Below the pieces are notes generated by a model. That model saw only the letters and a list, made by a program, of their open reading frames with translations. It was not told the DNA's origin and made no database searches. Positions 47,077-54,498 of a stretch of DNA of 64,000 nucleotides are shown here, piece by piece. The stretch's first letter is position 1. Each line of letters opens with the position of its first letter. A program made the translations under genes and the position numbers. The DNA is from Halanaerobium salsuginis (GTDB lineage Bacteria > Bacillota > Halanaerobiia > Halanaerobiales > Halanaerobiaceae), in the NCBI RefSeq assembly GCF_900114545.1, contig NZ_FOTI01000001.1, forward strand, positions 102,834-166,833, given 5' to 3'.

Positions 47077-47290
47077 TCAAAGTAAGAAGTTGAGAGGTTC
47101 AAAAAAGAACAAGATGGATAGCTGCTTTTGGATTAAAATAAATCAACCAGACATAGAGCTGGTCTTTCTTTTGCAATAATATCAAATATATAGGAAAGTG
47201 CGCTATAATAATTAAGTTAAAATATCATTAAACATTTTTCTTTACAGGCAGCTTGTAGGTAAGTGCTGTTAGAGTCCATTTTATAGCAAA
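47077..47290. other. Gene-free junction between host genes and prophage
   Basis: No protein gene seen. It includes a weak plus-strand hairpin ACCAG/CTGGT with a TTTCTTTT tail (47156-47182) and the first copy of a 34-base imperfect repeat (47230-47263) that recurs at 47507-47540. Whether a small RNA is made between 46990 and 47182 cannot be told from the sequence. Confidence 0.4.
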
Positions 47291-47315
47291 TAAAAAAAAG
47301 AGCCTCAATGGCTCC
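47291..47315 (-). terminator. Leftward intrinsic terminator downstream of the tRNA-Leu fragment
   Basis: On the minus strand GAGCC, ATTGA, GGCTC followed by eight T residues. It lies about 35 bases past the CCA end of the tRNA-Leu fragment and looks like the original terminator of that tRNA gene, which marks this side as host DNA. Confidence 0.85.
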
Positions 47316-47348
47316 AATTATAGCTGCAATATTTTGCTTTAATTTAGC

Positions 47349-47408
47349 TGGTGCGAAAGGAGGGATTCGAACCCTCACGGTCGTGAGACCACTAGACCCT
47401 GAATCTAA
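47349..47408 (-). pseudogene. 3' part of a tRNA-Leu(CAG) gene, probable prophage attachment remnant
   Basis: On the minus strand the sequence runs from the anticodon stem to an encoded CCA: stem TTAGA/TCTAG, loop TTCAGGG with anticodon CAG, long variable arm GGTC-TCAC-GACC, T arm GAGGG-TTCGAAT-CCCTC, acceptor strand CTTTCGC, A, CCA. The matching 5' acceptor GCGAAAG and D arm are absent; upstream sequence is unrelated. This is what is left when an element integrates into a tRNA gene and carries its 5' half away to the far end. Confidence 0.8.
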
Positions 47409-47506
47409 ATTAGCGGGGTTTCATACAAAACTATAGATATTTCAAACCTCTGTTAGTTCCATTATAGCAGGGGTTTTATTTTTTATATATTCTTAAATTG
47501 TCAGCA

Positions 47507-47540
47507 AACATTTATTTTATGCAGGCAGCTCGCAGGCAGA
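47507..47540. repeat. Second copy of a 34-base imperfect repeat beside the tRNA fragments
   Basis: AAACATTTATTTTATGCAGG... (47507) matches AAACATTTTTCTTTACAGG... (47230-47263) at most positions, including the core CAGGCAGCT. Each copy lies to the left of a tRNA 3' fragment, which suggests duplicated attachment-region sequence. Confidence 0.5.
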
Positions 47541-47561
47541 GATTTTATCTAAATGCAAAAG

Positions 47562-47586
47562 TGGTGGCCAGGTGGGGACTCAAACC
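47562..47586 (-). pseudogene. 25-base tRNA 3'-end fragment next to the integrase, possible att core
   Basis: On the minus strand it reads GGTTTGAGTCCCC followed by ACCTGGCCACCA: T-loop remnant, T stem 3' strand, acceptor strand CCTGGCC, discriminator A and CCA. The usual TTCG of the T loop is TTTG, and homology ends six bases before the integrase stop codon. Its size and its place at the integrase 3' end fit a tyrosine recombinase crossover site. The parent tRNA (acceptor GGCCAGG) is not in the window. Confidence 0.55.
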
Positions 47587-47591
47587 AAAAA

Positions 47592-48725
47592 TTAAAAAAT
47601 ATCGTCTAATTTATTCACTGCTGAATTTTTACTTTTATCAGAAACATGGGTGTAAATATCAGCTGTAGTGGACCTTAAAGTGTGACCTAAAAGTTTTTGA
47701 ATGGTTTGTATATCCTGTCCATTTTCTTTTAATATTGAAGCAAATGAGTGCCTTAGGCTGTGGAATGTATATTGATCCATATCTGCAGCCCTTGCATATC
47801 TTTTAAAAGCATGACTAATAGAGTCTGGATCTGGAGGAGTGCCATCTTTCCTGGCAAATACTAAGTTATTTTTATTATAATTCTTTAACATTAGCTCAGT
47901 TTTGATTTGAACCTGCTCTTTTTTTATGTTTCTTAAAAGATTATATACTTTTTTTGAGAAGGGAACACTTCTAACCAGGTTGTTTTTAGTAGTTTCTTGA
48001 ATAAAAGTCTGGCCGCTGGTCCTAAGTAAAGATTGCTTTACAAGTATTGTTCTGCTATCAAACTCAATCAAATCCCATTGTAAACCTAATATTTCTCCTC
48101 TTCTTAAACCAGTTCTAGCTGCAAATTCAAATAATCTTCTATAATACTTATTATCCACTGTCTTTAAAAATCCTTCTAATTTTTTTGAATTCATATATTT
48201 AGCTTCTTTAGTTACTTTTTTAGGCGGATCTACAAGTTCGGCTGGATTTATCTTAATCATTTTCCATTTTAAAGCGTTACTAAAAGCTTTGTGCATGATT
48301 GAATGATGGTATCTAACAAATCTATTAGAAAGACTTTCTCCCGTTGTCAAATTCCCCTTTTTAAGTTTATGATCATAGTAATTTTCTAATAATATTGGTT
48401 TATCTATTAACTCTCCCAGAGTATATTCACCAAGAATAGGGAGTATATGTCTTTCAATTACATGTTTATAATTTTCATGAGTAGAAGGTTTTAATCTTTT
48501 TCTATGATTTTCTAACCAATCTAAAAGAAAATCTTCAAGCTTTATTTTTCTTCCTTCAAAAACACCGCTTTTTATTTCTCTTTCCATTTTATTCATAATT
48601 TCTTTAGCTTTATCTTTCTTAGCATTAACAGTCTTATAAATAAAATTTCGTTCACCATCCGGATCAGGTTCTAACTCAATTACAATTTGATATTTTTTCT
48701 TTCCTCTTTTTCTTAAATGTGACAT
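47592..48725 (-). CDS. int: Prophage tyrosine recombinase / integrase
   Basis: About 377 residues. N-terminal AP2-like arm-binding part, SAM-like core-binding domain (FLLDWLENHRKRLKPSTHENYKHVIERH), and catalytic domain with Arg in ARTGLRRGEILGLQW, the HSLRHSFAS box, LLGH, and the nucleophile Tyr in TADIYTHV. Its 3' end abuts the tRNA fragment at 47562, so it presumably integrates the phage there. ATG 48725 is well spaced from GGAGG; GTG 48728 is also in frame. Confidence 0.95.
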   Translation of the reverse strand: MSHLRKRGKKKYQIVIELEPDPDGERNFIYKTVNAKKDKAKEIMNKMEREIKSGVFEGRKIKLEDFLLDWLENHRKRLKPSTHENYKHVIERHILPILGEYTLGELIDKPILLENYYDHKLKKGNLTTGESLSNRFVRYHHSIMHKAFSNALKWKMIKINPAELVDPPKKVTKEAKYMNSKKLEGFLKTVDNKYYRRLFEFAARTGLRRGEILGLQWDLIEFDSRTILVKQSLLRTSGQTFIQETTKNNLVRSVPFSKKVYNLLRNIKKEQVQIKTELMLKNYNKNNLVFARKDGTPPDPDSISHAFKRYARAADMDQYTFHSLRHSFASILKENGQDIQTIQKLLGHTLRSTTADIYTHVSDKSKNSAVNKLDDIF

Positions 48726-48837
48726 CACAAATCCTCCTTATTTGTTGTTTGGAATTCACTATTTATATTAATTAAGTGAGTGATTATATACATTTGTTCG
48801 CACAATGTGTAAAAAAATAAGAATGTATGTTCGTATA

Positions 48838-49170
48838 TTAAGTAAAAAAATTAGCTGCCATCAACCTGGCAAAACGATTAGCATTCTTTTCAATTGAACA
48901 ATGCTGCATATCCAAACCTATAATGTATCCTAAATTAGGCATATCGCAAACAATATGCTCGACTTCGTGCAAGAAAACTTCTTTTTGTAGCTCAGAAGTT
49001 AAACTATCATTGATGATCACAAAGTATTTTTGAGTTGAAGAGAGGTACACGAAACCGTATACCTCTGGATTTAATGGCAAGAAAGTATGAAATATATTGT
49101 TTTCCCTGGCCCATTCCTGATAATTGATGTATGTACGCTGTAATGCAGTGCGAATTTTTTTATCTCTCAT
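48838..49170 (-). CDS. ImmA/IrrE-family metallopeptidase-like protein
   Basis: 110 residues. Zinc motif HEVEH in FLHEVEHIVCD and a likely third ligand in SIEKNANRFARLMA. In Bacillus ICEBs1 and many phages, ImmA cleaves the CI-like repressor to allow induction. Here it lies in the same leftward operon as the repressor at 50104, separated from it by the secreted-protein gene. It is short, with only a minimal peptidase domain. Confidence 0.85.
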   Translation of the reverse strand: MRDKKIRTALQRTYINYQEWARENNIFHTFLPLNPEVYGFVYLSSTQKYFVIINDSLTSELQKEVFLHEVEHIVCDMPNLGYIIGLDMQHCSIEKNANRFARLMAANFFT

Positions 49171-49197
49171 TCTTATGCACCCCTGATTCAGATTATT

Positions 49198-50076
49198 TTA
49201 CCAAGTCTCTGCATCTCTAGCTGCTTGTTCTTGTTTATATTCCTCTAACCAATCTTTATATCTTGCCATCATTTTTCCACTTTCAAAAGTAATAGAGGCG
49301 GCGCTATCACCAAAACTAACTTCTCTATGCAATTTTATATTTGTTCTTTTATAAGTCCAGTCAACACTATTGGTCAAAAAACCCATGGAACCTTCTCCCT
49401 CACCATATCTTGTTTCTAGCATTCTTTCAGCATGATCATAATCATCAAAATCTAAAATCAACATAATTCTAGCTAAGTTATCTCCAAAAAAATAATATCT
49501 TATTTCCCACAGTTTAAGGCTGCCTAATTCTAAATTTTCATTTTCTCTTTGATAAACTTTCAATCCAAAATAATCTTCTTCCATTTCTTTTACTTCTTTA
49601 TATTCTCTTCTAACTAATTCAAAACCCTTATTTTCCTCTAAGAATTCCAAACAATCTTCCCACGCAAATTCTCTAAATATCGTTTCTGTTTTTGATATAC
49701 GAAGATTTTTTATAGGTATTAATCCCTCTAAATTTGAATAAAAGAATAACTCCTTTGTATTTGCATCAATAACAAAGTTTATCAAGTTCACAGAAGTCCT
49801 GACTTTGGGATCTCCATTTATGTTACTTACATTTATAAAATATTTGTCTTCGCCAACTTCGCTTACATCTCTAAAATTAAGCGAATAATCAAGATCATTG
49901 CCAGTCTTTCTATTCCATCTTAAATTTTCGGACTCAATATAAGCTTTAAATTTATCAGAAGAAGTCAAAGTTTGTTTTGCTTCTTCTTTAGAAAGCTGTT
50001 TAGCTTGAATTGGTGAAAATGCAATAAACATTACAATTATAAATATAACCGGGATTAAATATTTGTTTTTTAACAT
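49198..50076 (-). CDS. Unknown secreted protein inside the lysogeny operon
   Basis: 292 residues, not recognised. Signal peptide (YLIPVIFIIVMFIAFSPIQA, cleavage before KQLS), no lipobox. The body is acidic, with a C-terminal segment KLWEIRYYFFGDNLARIMLILDF ... MLETRYGEGEGSM ... DWTYKRTNIKL like many small secreted beta-proteins. AAGGAGTGG precedes the ATG. Its place between repressor and ImmA means it is likely expressed in the lysogen, as expected for a lysogenic-conversion or superinfection-exclusion gene. That role is inference from position. Confidence 0.6.
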   Translation of the reverse strand: MLKNKYLIPVIFIIVMFIAFSPIQAKQLSKEEAKQTLTSSDKFKAYIESENLRWNRKTGNDLDYSLNFRDVSEVGEDKYFINVSNINGDPKVRTSVNLINFVIDANTKELFFYSNLEGLIPIKNLRISKTETIFREFAWEDCLEFLEENKGFELVRREYKEVKEMEEDYFGLKVYQRENENLELGSLKLWEIRYYFFGDNLARIMLILDFDDYDHAERMLETRYGEGEGSMGFLTNSVDWTYKRTNIKLHREVSFGDSAASITFESGKMMARYKDWLEEYKQEQAARDAETW

Positions 50077-50103
50077 AATATACCACTCCTTAAGTAAAGT
50101 ATA

Positions 50104-50496
50104 TCACTGATTGCCCTGCTCTTCATCCTCAATCGCTTTAATTATTCTGATGATCTGCTTTATAGCATCATCATCTAAATCTTTTGTCTGCTTAAACAGC
50201 AATTGTAAGTTTTCCCTTTGGAAAATTTGCTCCCATGTTTCTTGCAGTTCTGGATCATCAGAGATTGCTTTTTTAATTTTGTCAGCGGGAGACCGCTCAT
50301 CAGTACGCCCAAGCAAATAATCAACTGTTACATTAAAGTGATCGGCTATTTTTTCTAAAGTATCATTATCAGGCTTTCTTGCACCCGATTCATACTGAGT
50401 AATTGTAGGGCGGGAAACTCCCAGATACTCAGCTAATTCTTTTTGATATAAATTTTTTTCTTTTCTCAATTTTTTTAACCTATCTGAGAATTTCAT
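50104..50496 (-). CDS. Prophage CI-like repressor (XRE family)
   Basis: 130 residues. N-terminal helix-turn-helix (LRKEKNLYQKELAEYLGVSRPTITQYESGARKPDNDTLEKIADHF) and an acidic C-terminal helical region without a LexA-type peptidase domain, so inactivation must be in trans, consistent with the ImmA-like gene downstream. Divergent from the Cro-like gene at 50656. Confidence 0.9.
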   Translation of the reverse strand: MKFSDRLKKLRKEKNLYQKELAEYLGVSRPTITQYESGARKPDNDTLEKIADHFNVTVDYLLGRTDERSPADKIKKAISDDPELQETWEQIFQRENLQLLFKQTKDLDDDAIKQIIRIIKAIEDEEQGNQ

Positions 50497-50655
50497 TTAT
50501 GTCACCTCAGTTAGAATATTATCATAATAAGTAACTTAAAGAAACAAATGTAACAAAAAGTATAAAAAAATTTCAAAAAAGACTTGACAAGTTTCTATTT
50601 GTAACCTATAATATTAATTAGAAAGTAACACATTGAAACTTAAGGAGGTGATTGT
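50497..50655. promoter_or_regulatory. Divergent repressor/Cro operator-promoter region
   Basis: Rightward promoter: TTGACA (50584-50589), 17-base spacer, TATAAT (50607-50612). Leftward promoter candidate on the minus strand: TTGTTT, 18-base spacer, GATAAT, ending near 50522. The pentamer GTAAC occurs four times on the plus strand (50531, 50550, 50601, 50625), in or next to both promoters, and may be the operator half site. Confidence 0.75.
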
Positions 50656-50859
50656 ATGAACATTAAGAAACTAAAAAAATTAAGAAAAAACAATGATTTA
50701 ACCCAAAAAGATGTTGCAGAATTAATTGGAATTTCAAGGCCTATGTATAACATGATAGAAAACGGCATACGCAATCCTTCTTTAGAGGTAATGCAAAAAA
50801 TTGTAGATTTATTTGGTGAAGAGGCAAAAGATATTTTTTTTAATAATGGAGTTGCATAA
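50656..50859 (+). CDS. Cro-like XRE regulator
   Basis: 67 residues made of a single helix-turn-helix domain (LRKNNDLTQKDVAELIGISRPMYNMIENGIRNPSLEVMQKIVDLF). Very strong ribosome site (AAGGAGGTGAT). First gene of the rightward early operon, opposite the repressor. Confidence 0.88.
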   Translation: MNIKKLKKLRKNNDLTQKDVAELIGISRPMYNMIENGIRNPSLEVMQKIVDLFGEEAKDIFFNNGVA

Positions 50860-50889
50860 TGAAACTTAAGCACAGAAAGGAGATTTTAA

Positions 50890-51675
50890 ATGAATGATCT
50901 AAAAGTTTTAGAAAATAAATTAATACCAGTTTATATTACAGATGAAGGTGAAAAAGTAGTTGATGCTAGAGAACTACATGATTATTTAAATGTTGATACT
51001 CCGTTTAGAAAATGGGTTAAAAGAAGAATAGAAAATTATTCTTTTGAAGAGGATTTAGACTTTTCGACATTTTTGTCCGAAAGTAATGGCGGCCGCCCAA
51101 GCAAAGAATATATTTTAAGTTTAGATATGGGGAAAGAATTGGGGATGGTGGAGAGGAATCTACAAGGAAAGAAAATAAGAAAGTATTTTATAGAAGTTGA
51201 AAAGCGAGCTAGAAATTTAGTCCAGAATACTCAATCAGTCGATGGCAAACATTTCGCTCTAGAATCTTCAAAATTATTAATGCCATTAATGGAAGAATTA
51301 CAATTAAGCGCAGTATCTAAAATGACAGCTGTAAAAAAATTATATGAAGAAGCTGGGATTCAGCTTCCTTTTCATGTACAGCTTCCTGATAATCTTTTAA
51401 CTTGCACTGAAATAGCTAAGAAAATAGGTGTTTACAGCAATTCTGGTAATCCTCACTCTCAAGCGGTAGGTGCAATTATTAACGAAATAAACATTCATCC
51501 TAATGAAGTTGAAACAACATTGGGGAGTAATGAAAAACACCAATACGCTCAACAACAGTATTATCCATCTGTTTTAGACAAGGTCAAAGGTTGGCTAACA
51601 ATCAAGGGTAAGCCAAATAGGATTGAAACATCTTCAAGAAATTATAATGTTAAATATCTTAAAGGAGGGCACTAA
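50890..51675 (+). CDS. Phage antirepressor, AntA-type
   Basis: 261 residues. The N-terminal AntA/AntB domain (VVDARELHDYLNVDTPFRKWVKRRIENYSFEEDLDF ... YILSLDMGKELGMVERNLQGKKIRKYFIEVEK) is clear. The C-terminus (LLTCTEIAKKIGVYSNSGNPHSQAVGAIINEI) looks like a second DNA-binding or phage-specific module. Antirepressors bind or displace the lysogenic repressor. Translation starts behind AAAGGAG. Confidence 0.88.
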   Translation: MNDLKVLENKLIPVYITDEGEKVVDARELHDYLNVDTPFRKWVKRRIENYSFEEDLDFSTFLSESNGGRPSKEYILSLDMGKELGMVERNLQGKKIRKYFIEVEKRARNLVQNTQSVDGKHFALESSKLLMPLMEELQLSAVSKMTAVKKLYEEAGIQLPFHVQLPDNLLTCTEIAKKIGVYSNSGNPHSQAVGAIINEINIHPNEVETTLGSNEKHQYAQQQYYPSVLDKVKGWLTIKGKPNRIETSSRNYNVKYLKGGH

Positions 51676-51996
51676 ATGCCAAAATTTATTAAATTGAATG
51701 AACAAATTGTAAATGTTGATCAGGTAGCAAAGGCAGAATTTATTTCAGACGATATTTATGAGGGATTGTTTCCGGATGAAATGGTTGACTGGGTTCCTTT
51801 TGAATTTGGGAAAATAACCTTGAAATCTGGCGAAGAAATCAGCTTGATACTGGACTTATATAAACCAGAGAAAGGCCAAACTAATGAAGAATGGGAAAGT
51901 CTTTATAGGTCTTTTATTAATAGAATGTGGCAAAAATTAATGGATTCTCTTGGAGAAATTGAACCAATATTAGGGCTTGAATATAAGGAGGCATAG
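51676..51996 (+). CDS. Unknown early phage protein (106 aa)
   Basis: Not recognised. The N-terminal half (FIKLNEQIVNVDQVAKAEF ... GKITLKSGEEISLILD) has a beta-strand pattern like small phage proteins with a DUF-type single-strand fold. Starts directly at the stop of the antirepressor gene behind AAAGGAGG. Acidic, soluble. Confidence 0.6.
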   Translation: MPKFIKLNEQIVNVDQVAKAEFISDDIYEGLFPDEMVDWVPFEFGKITLKSGEEISLILDLYKPEKGQTNEEWESLYRSFINRMWQKLMDSLGEIEPILGLEYKEA

Positions 51997-52011
51997 AAAG
52001 GGGGTTAAATT

Positions 52012-52326
52012 TTGAATAAAGAGACTCATAACTTAAAAGTTTTAGAAATCACTGTTGAGAGATTAATCAATGTTTATAAAATAACCGAAGTTCCTGAGTT
52101 CAAAGATGATGTTGAAAAACAAATCAGAAAAGCAGCAATGACAACTGGCGAGCAGGTTTTATTTGATTATGCAAATGAGAGAAACGCTGAACTAATGAGC
52201 CTTGATTATAGGTTGAGCCATATAGAAGCTGCTAAAAATATTCTTAAGGAACTTGAAAGAGAGGTTAATGAACAGCGGAATGAATTAATTGAAAAGTTAA
52301 ACTCGGGAAATGAGGAGGGAAATTAA
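52012..52326 (+). CDS. Unknown early phage protein (104 aa)
   Basis: Not recognised. Mostly helical, with a C-terminal coiled coil (IEAAKNILKELEREVNEQRNELIEKLN). TTG start behind AAAGGGGG. Codes right up to the next start with no gap. Confidence 0.6.
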   Translation: MNKETHNLKVLEITVERLINVYKITEVPEFKDDVEKQIRKAAMTTGEQVLFDYANERNAELMSLDYRLSHIEAAKNILKELEREVNEQRNELIEKLNSGNEEGN

Positions 52327-52548
52327 TTGGAAAACATCTTAATAGACATGTTCAAGCAATTCAATGACCAGGTGGATGGAATCTATTTTGTTGACAGAGT
52401 CAATAAGGAGCTTAAATTTGTCAAAGGTGATAAATGCGACAGTATTTGCCCGCTAGAAGAGATTGAAAGTGCTGAGTTTGCTAATGACATGATTGTTCTT
52501 GAAGGCAGCGGCAACTGGAATCTGACTGTAAATGGCCCACAATTTTAG
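52327..52548 (+). CDS. Unknown early phage protein (73 aa)
   Basis: Not recognised. TTG start with GAGGAGGG upstream in the end of the previous gene. Beta-rich, acidic (GIYFVDRVNKELKFVKGDKCDSICPLEEIESAEF). Confidence 0.6.
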   Translation: MENILIDMFKQFNDQVDGIYFVDRVNKELKFVKGDKCDSICPLEEIESAEFANDMIVLEGSGNWNLTVNGPQF

Positions 52549-52560
52549 GAGGTGAAATAG

Positions 52561-52890
52561 ATGGGAATGCTCGAACAAATAGCAAAAGACTTAGAAGAAC
52601 TGAAAGAGAAACTTGATAAGCTTCCGGCTTTAGGTTTGGGGCCATCACCGGAAATGGAGAGTAAGTTTAAAGATAAGGAGGGTTTAAAAGCGGAGGAGGC
52701 AGCAGAATATTTGGGAGTTGGGAGGTCTTCGATACTCAGACATAAAGAGCAGCTGCCACATGCTTATCTAGGAAGCAGATTAATATTTCCTAAATCAGTT
52801 TTGAGAGAGTGGTTGGAAGAAAAATCAATGGAAAATGTTGAGACAGATGTTATCGAAAAAGAAGATTATATTCTTAGGAAGTTATCTTAA
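52561..52890 (+). CDS. Excisionase-like helix-turn-helix protein
   Basis: 109 residues. After a coiled-coil N-terminus, KAEEAAEYLGVGRSSILRHKEQLPHAYLGSRLIFPKSVLREWLEE matches the MerR/excisionase-type DNA-binding domain used by phage Xis proteins. It may be the directionality factor for the integrase, but such domains also occur in other phage regulators. Confidence 0.72.
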   Translation: MGMLEQIAKDLEELKEKLDKLPALGLGPSPEMESKFKDKEGLKAEEAAEYLGVGRSSILRHKEQLPHAYLGSRLIFPKSVLREWLEEKSMENVETDVIEKEDYILRKLS

Positions 52891-52961
52891 GTTAATTATA
52901 GTCTTCAGATTATTCACAATCAATGGCTTAAGGTGCTAAAAATTACAAAGGAGGGAAAGTT

Positions 52962-53564
52962 ATGAATATTATTGGTGAAGCAATTAGAGAAGAGTTGAAA
53001 AGAGAAGGTTTAACACAGGAAAAGGCTTCAAATGAATTAGGTGTTGATCGGACAGCATTGTCAAAGTATATTAATGGTCATTTAAATGTCCCGAGTGATA
53101 TAAAAAATAAGTTGATTAATGATACTAATAGCGCTCGATTATTATTAGCTTTTAATGGCAGCACTTTTAGATGTGTTGACTTAGACGGGGTAAAAAAAGA
53201 TTTTTACACTTCTTCAAATAAGCTCATTGAAGAATTAGAAGAGATTATTGAAAGTATTAAAAAAGTTCAAAAGTTTTTTCATAATGCAGAATCTATTGAG
53301 GATTTAAATGATAAGCAAGTAGAAAAATTTGAAAAAATGATGGAAGAAGTAGGAGATGGGTTCTTCGCTTGCATCACTATTGATAGTATTTGTAGCGATA
53401 TGGGGGCCGATCTAAAAAAGAGAAACCTAAGATGCTTAATAAAATATCACGAAAGAGGGTATCTATCAGACTCGATATTTAAAGAGGCCCTCCAAAGGAA
53501 TGGTTTAAGCCAGGATTTCATAGACAAATATGAGGATGCAAATGATTTGCGGGAGGCATTGTAA
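52962..53564 (+). CDS. Phage XRE-domain protein of unknown role
   Basis: 200 residues. N-terminal helix-turn-helix (LKREGLTQEKASNELGVDRTALSKYINGHLNVP), then a long helical region of unknown function. Separated from the previous gene by 70 bases, so it could have its own promoter. GGAGGG precedes the ATG. Confidence 0.75.
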   Translation: MNIIGEAIREELKREGLTQEKASNELGVDRTALSKYINGHLNVPSDIKNKLINDTNSARLLLAFNGSTFRCVDLDGVKKDFYTSSNKLIEELEEIIESIKKVQKFFHNAESIEDLNDKQVEKFEKMMEEVGDGFFACITIDSICSDMGADLKKRNLRCLIKYHERGYLSDSIFKEALQRNGLSQDFIDKYEDANDLREAL

Positions 53565-53725
53565 TGAAATTCAAACTTAAGTTAAAACCGCACGAAGTTG
53601 GAAACTTAATGCACATTGTAGCTGTTCAGATTAATGACGATGGGAAAGTAATTAATGAGACTAATGTAGGATATATTGAAAGAAAATACTCAGATAGAAT
53701 TGAATTTACAGAAAAGACTGATTGA
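53564..53725 (+). CDS. Small unknown phage protein (53 aa)
   Basis: Short frame starting MKFKLKLKPHEVGNLMHIVA, with GGGAGG 10 bases upstream and the start overlapping the previous stop (TAATG). Its strands (HIVAVQINDDGKVINETNVGYIERKY) look structured. Codon use fits its neighbours. Confidence 0.6.
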   Translation: MKFKLKLKPHEVGNLMHIVAVQINDDGKVINETNVGYIERKYSDRIEFTEKTD

Positions 53726-53737
53726 GGAGGATAATCA

Positions 53738-53965
53738 ATGACAGAGATAGAGAAGTTATTACTACAAACATTCATAATGGGAATGATCTGGATGTATTTA
53801 CTACTGAAAGTCGTTCCTATTCTTTTTGCAGACATCAGAAAATTATGGAGAAAAAACAGAAAAAGCTCAACTGAGGGCAAATCAGCTGAGCAAGTCAAGA
53901 AAAAACAATCTAACTATAATATATCAGAATTTAGAAATATTAACAACCTGGAGAGATGGCGATGA
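53738..53965 (+). CDS. Small phage membrane protein (75 aa)
   Basis: Not recognised. One membrane segment (LLLQTFIMGMIWMYLLLKVVPILFA) followed by a basic tail (IRKLWRKNRKSS). Ribosome site GAGGAGG. Overlaps the next gene. Too early in the genome for a classical holin. Confidence 0.6.
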   Translation: MTEIEKLLLQTFIMGMIWMYLLLKVVPILFADIRKLWRKNRKSSTEGKSAEQVKKKQSNYNISEFRNINNLERWR

Positions 53966-54318
53966 TGGTAATTAATAAGAAATTAGCAATAATATTGGTA
54001 GTTATGATTTTATCAATCGGAATTGCAACAGGAACCGTCTTAACAGCTGACGAACAGCTTGACAATTTAGCGGCGTCTGAACAGACAATTGATGAAAAGG
54101 TAGAAAAGGCCATTGAAGAAAAGTTTGCTAAGGAGCAGGCGAATATGCAGTTATATGAAGCGATTTATTACGATAAGAAATTGGACCAGACAATGTATTT
54201 CTTTTTCAGAAGTGACGACAATCCGTTCTGGCGGGCTAATGAAATTATGGAGATTAAAGGAAAAGAATTTAGCAATTTGAGAATAAGGGAATCAGACTTA
54301 TTAGAGGAGGAAAAGTAA
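53962..54318 (+). CDS. Small exported phage protein (about 118 aa)
   Basis: Not recognised. N-terminal hydrophobic segment (LAIILVVMILSIGIATGTVLTA) looks like a signal peptide or anchor. The rest is acidic with a coiled coil. ATG 53962 overlaps the previous stop codon; ATG 53956 is also in frame. Follows another membrane-protein gene, so the pair may act in the envelope. Confidence 0.58.
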   Translation: MMVINKKLAIILVVMILSIGIATGTVLTADEQLDNLAASEQTIDEKVEKAIEEKFAKEQANMQLYEAIYYDKKLDQTMYFFFRSDDNPFWRANEIMEIKGKEFSNLRIRESDLLEEEK

Positions 54319-54498
54319 ATGATGCAATTCAGTATAACTGACGAAGAATTGAGTGGTTTAGCCCGTTCTATCGCTAATAGAATTTGGAAGGTAACTCCCG
54401 AGATACCCAAAGTTTCAGAAACTAGGAATTGGCTACAATCGCAGGCTTTAGATGAATTGAATGGTTTGTTGAAAAAGAAAATAGAGGAGGAAAAGTAA
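54319..54498 (+). CDS. Small unknown phage protein (59 aa) flanked by a direct repeat
   Basis: Starts MMQFSITDEELSGLARSIAN. Both its own start region and that of the next gene share the identical 21-base stretch beginning TAGAGGAGGAAAAG (54302-54322 and 54482-54502), exactly one gene length apart. This suggests that the gene is a cassette gained or duplicated through the repeat. Function unknown. Confidence 0.6.
   Translation: MMQFSITDEELSGLARSIANRIWKVTPEIPKVSETRNWLQSQALDELNGLLKKKIEEEK

Noticed and set aside
47349..47440. Intact tRNA-Leu gene on the minus strand
   Set aside because: The 5' acceptor strand GCGAAAG and a D arm are missing upstream of the anticodon stem, so only the 3' part is present.
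48821..48833. LexA-like SOS box (CGAACATACATTC on the minus strand) upstream of the integrase
   Set aside because: One half site deviates from GAAC-N4-GTTC, and it lies beside int and not at the repressor promoter; too weak to claim.
53738..54318. Holin-like or toxin-antitoxin pair
   Set aside because: The membrane segments are single and the position is early in the operon; no known toxin or antitoxin motif is present.
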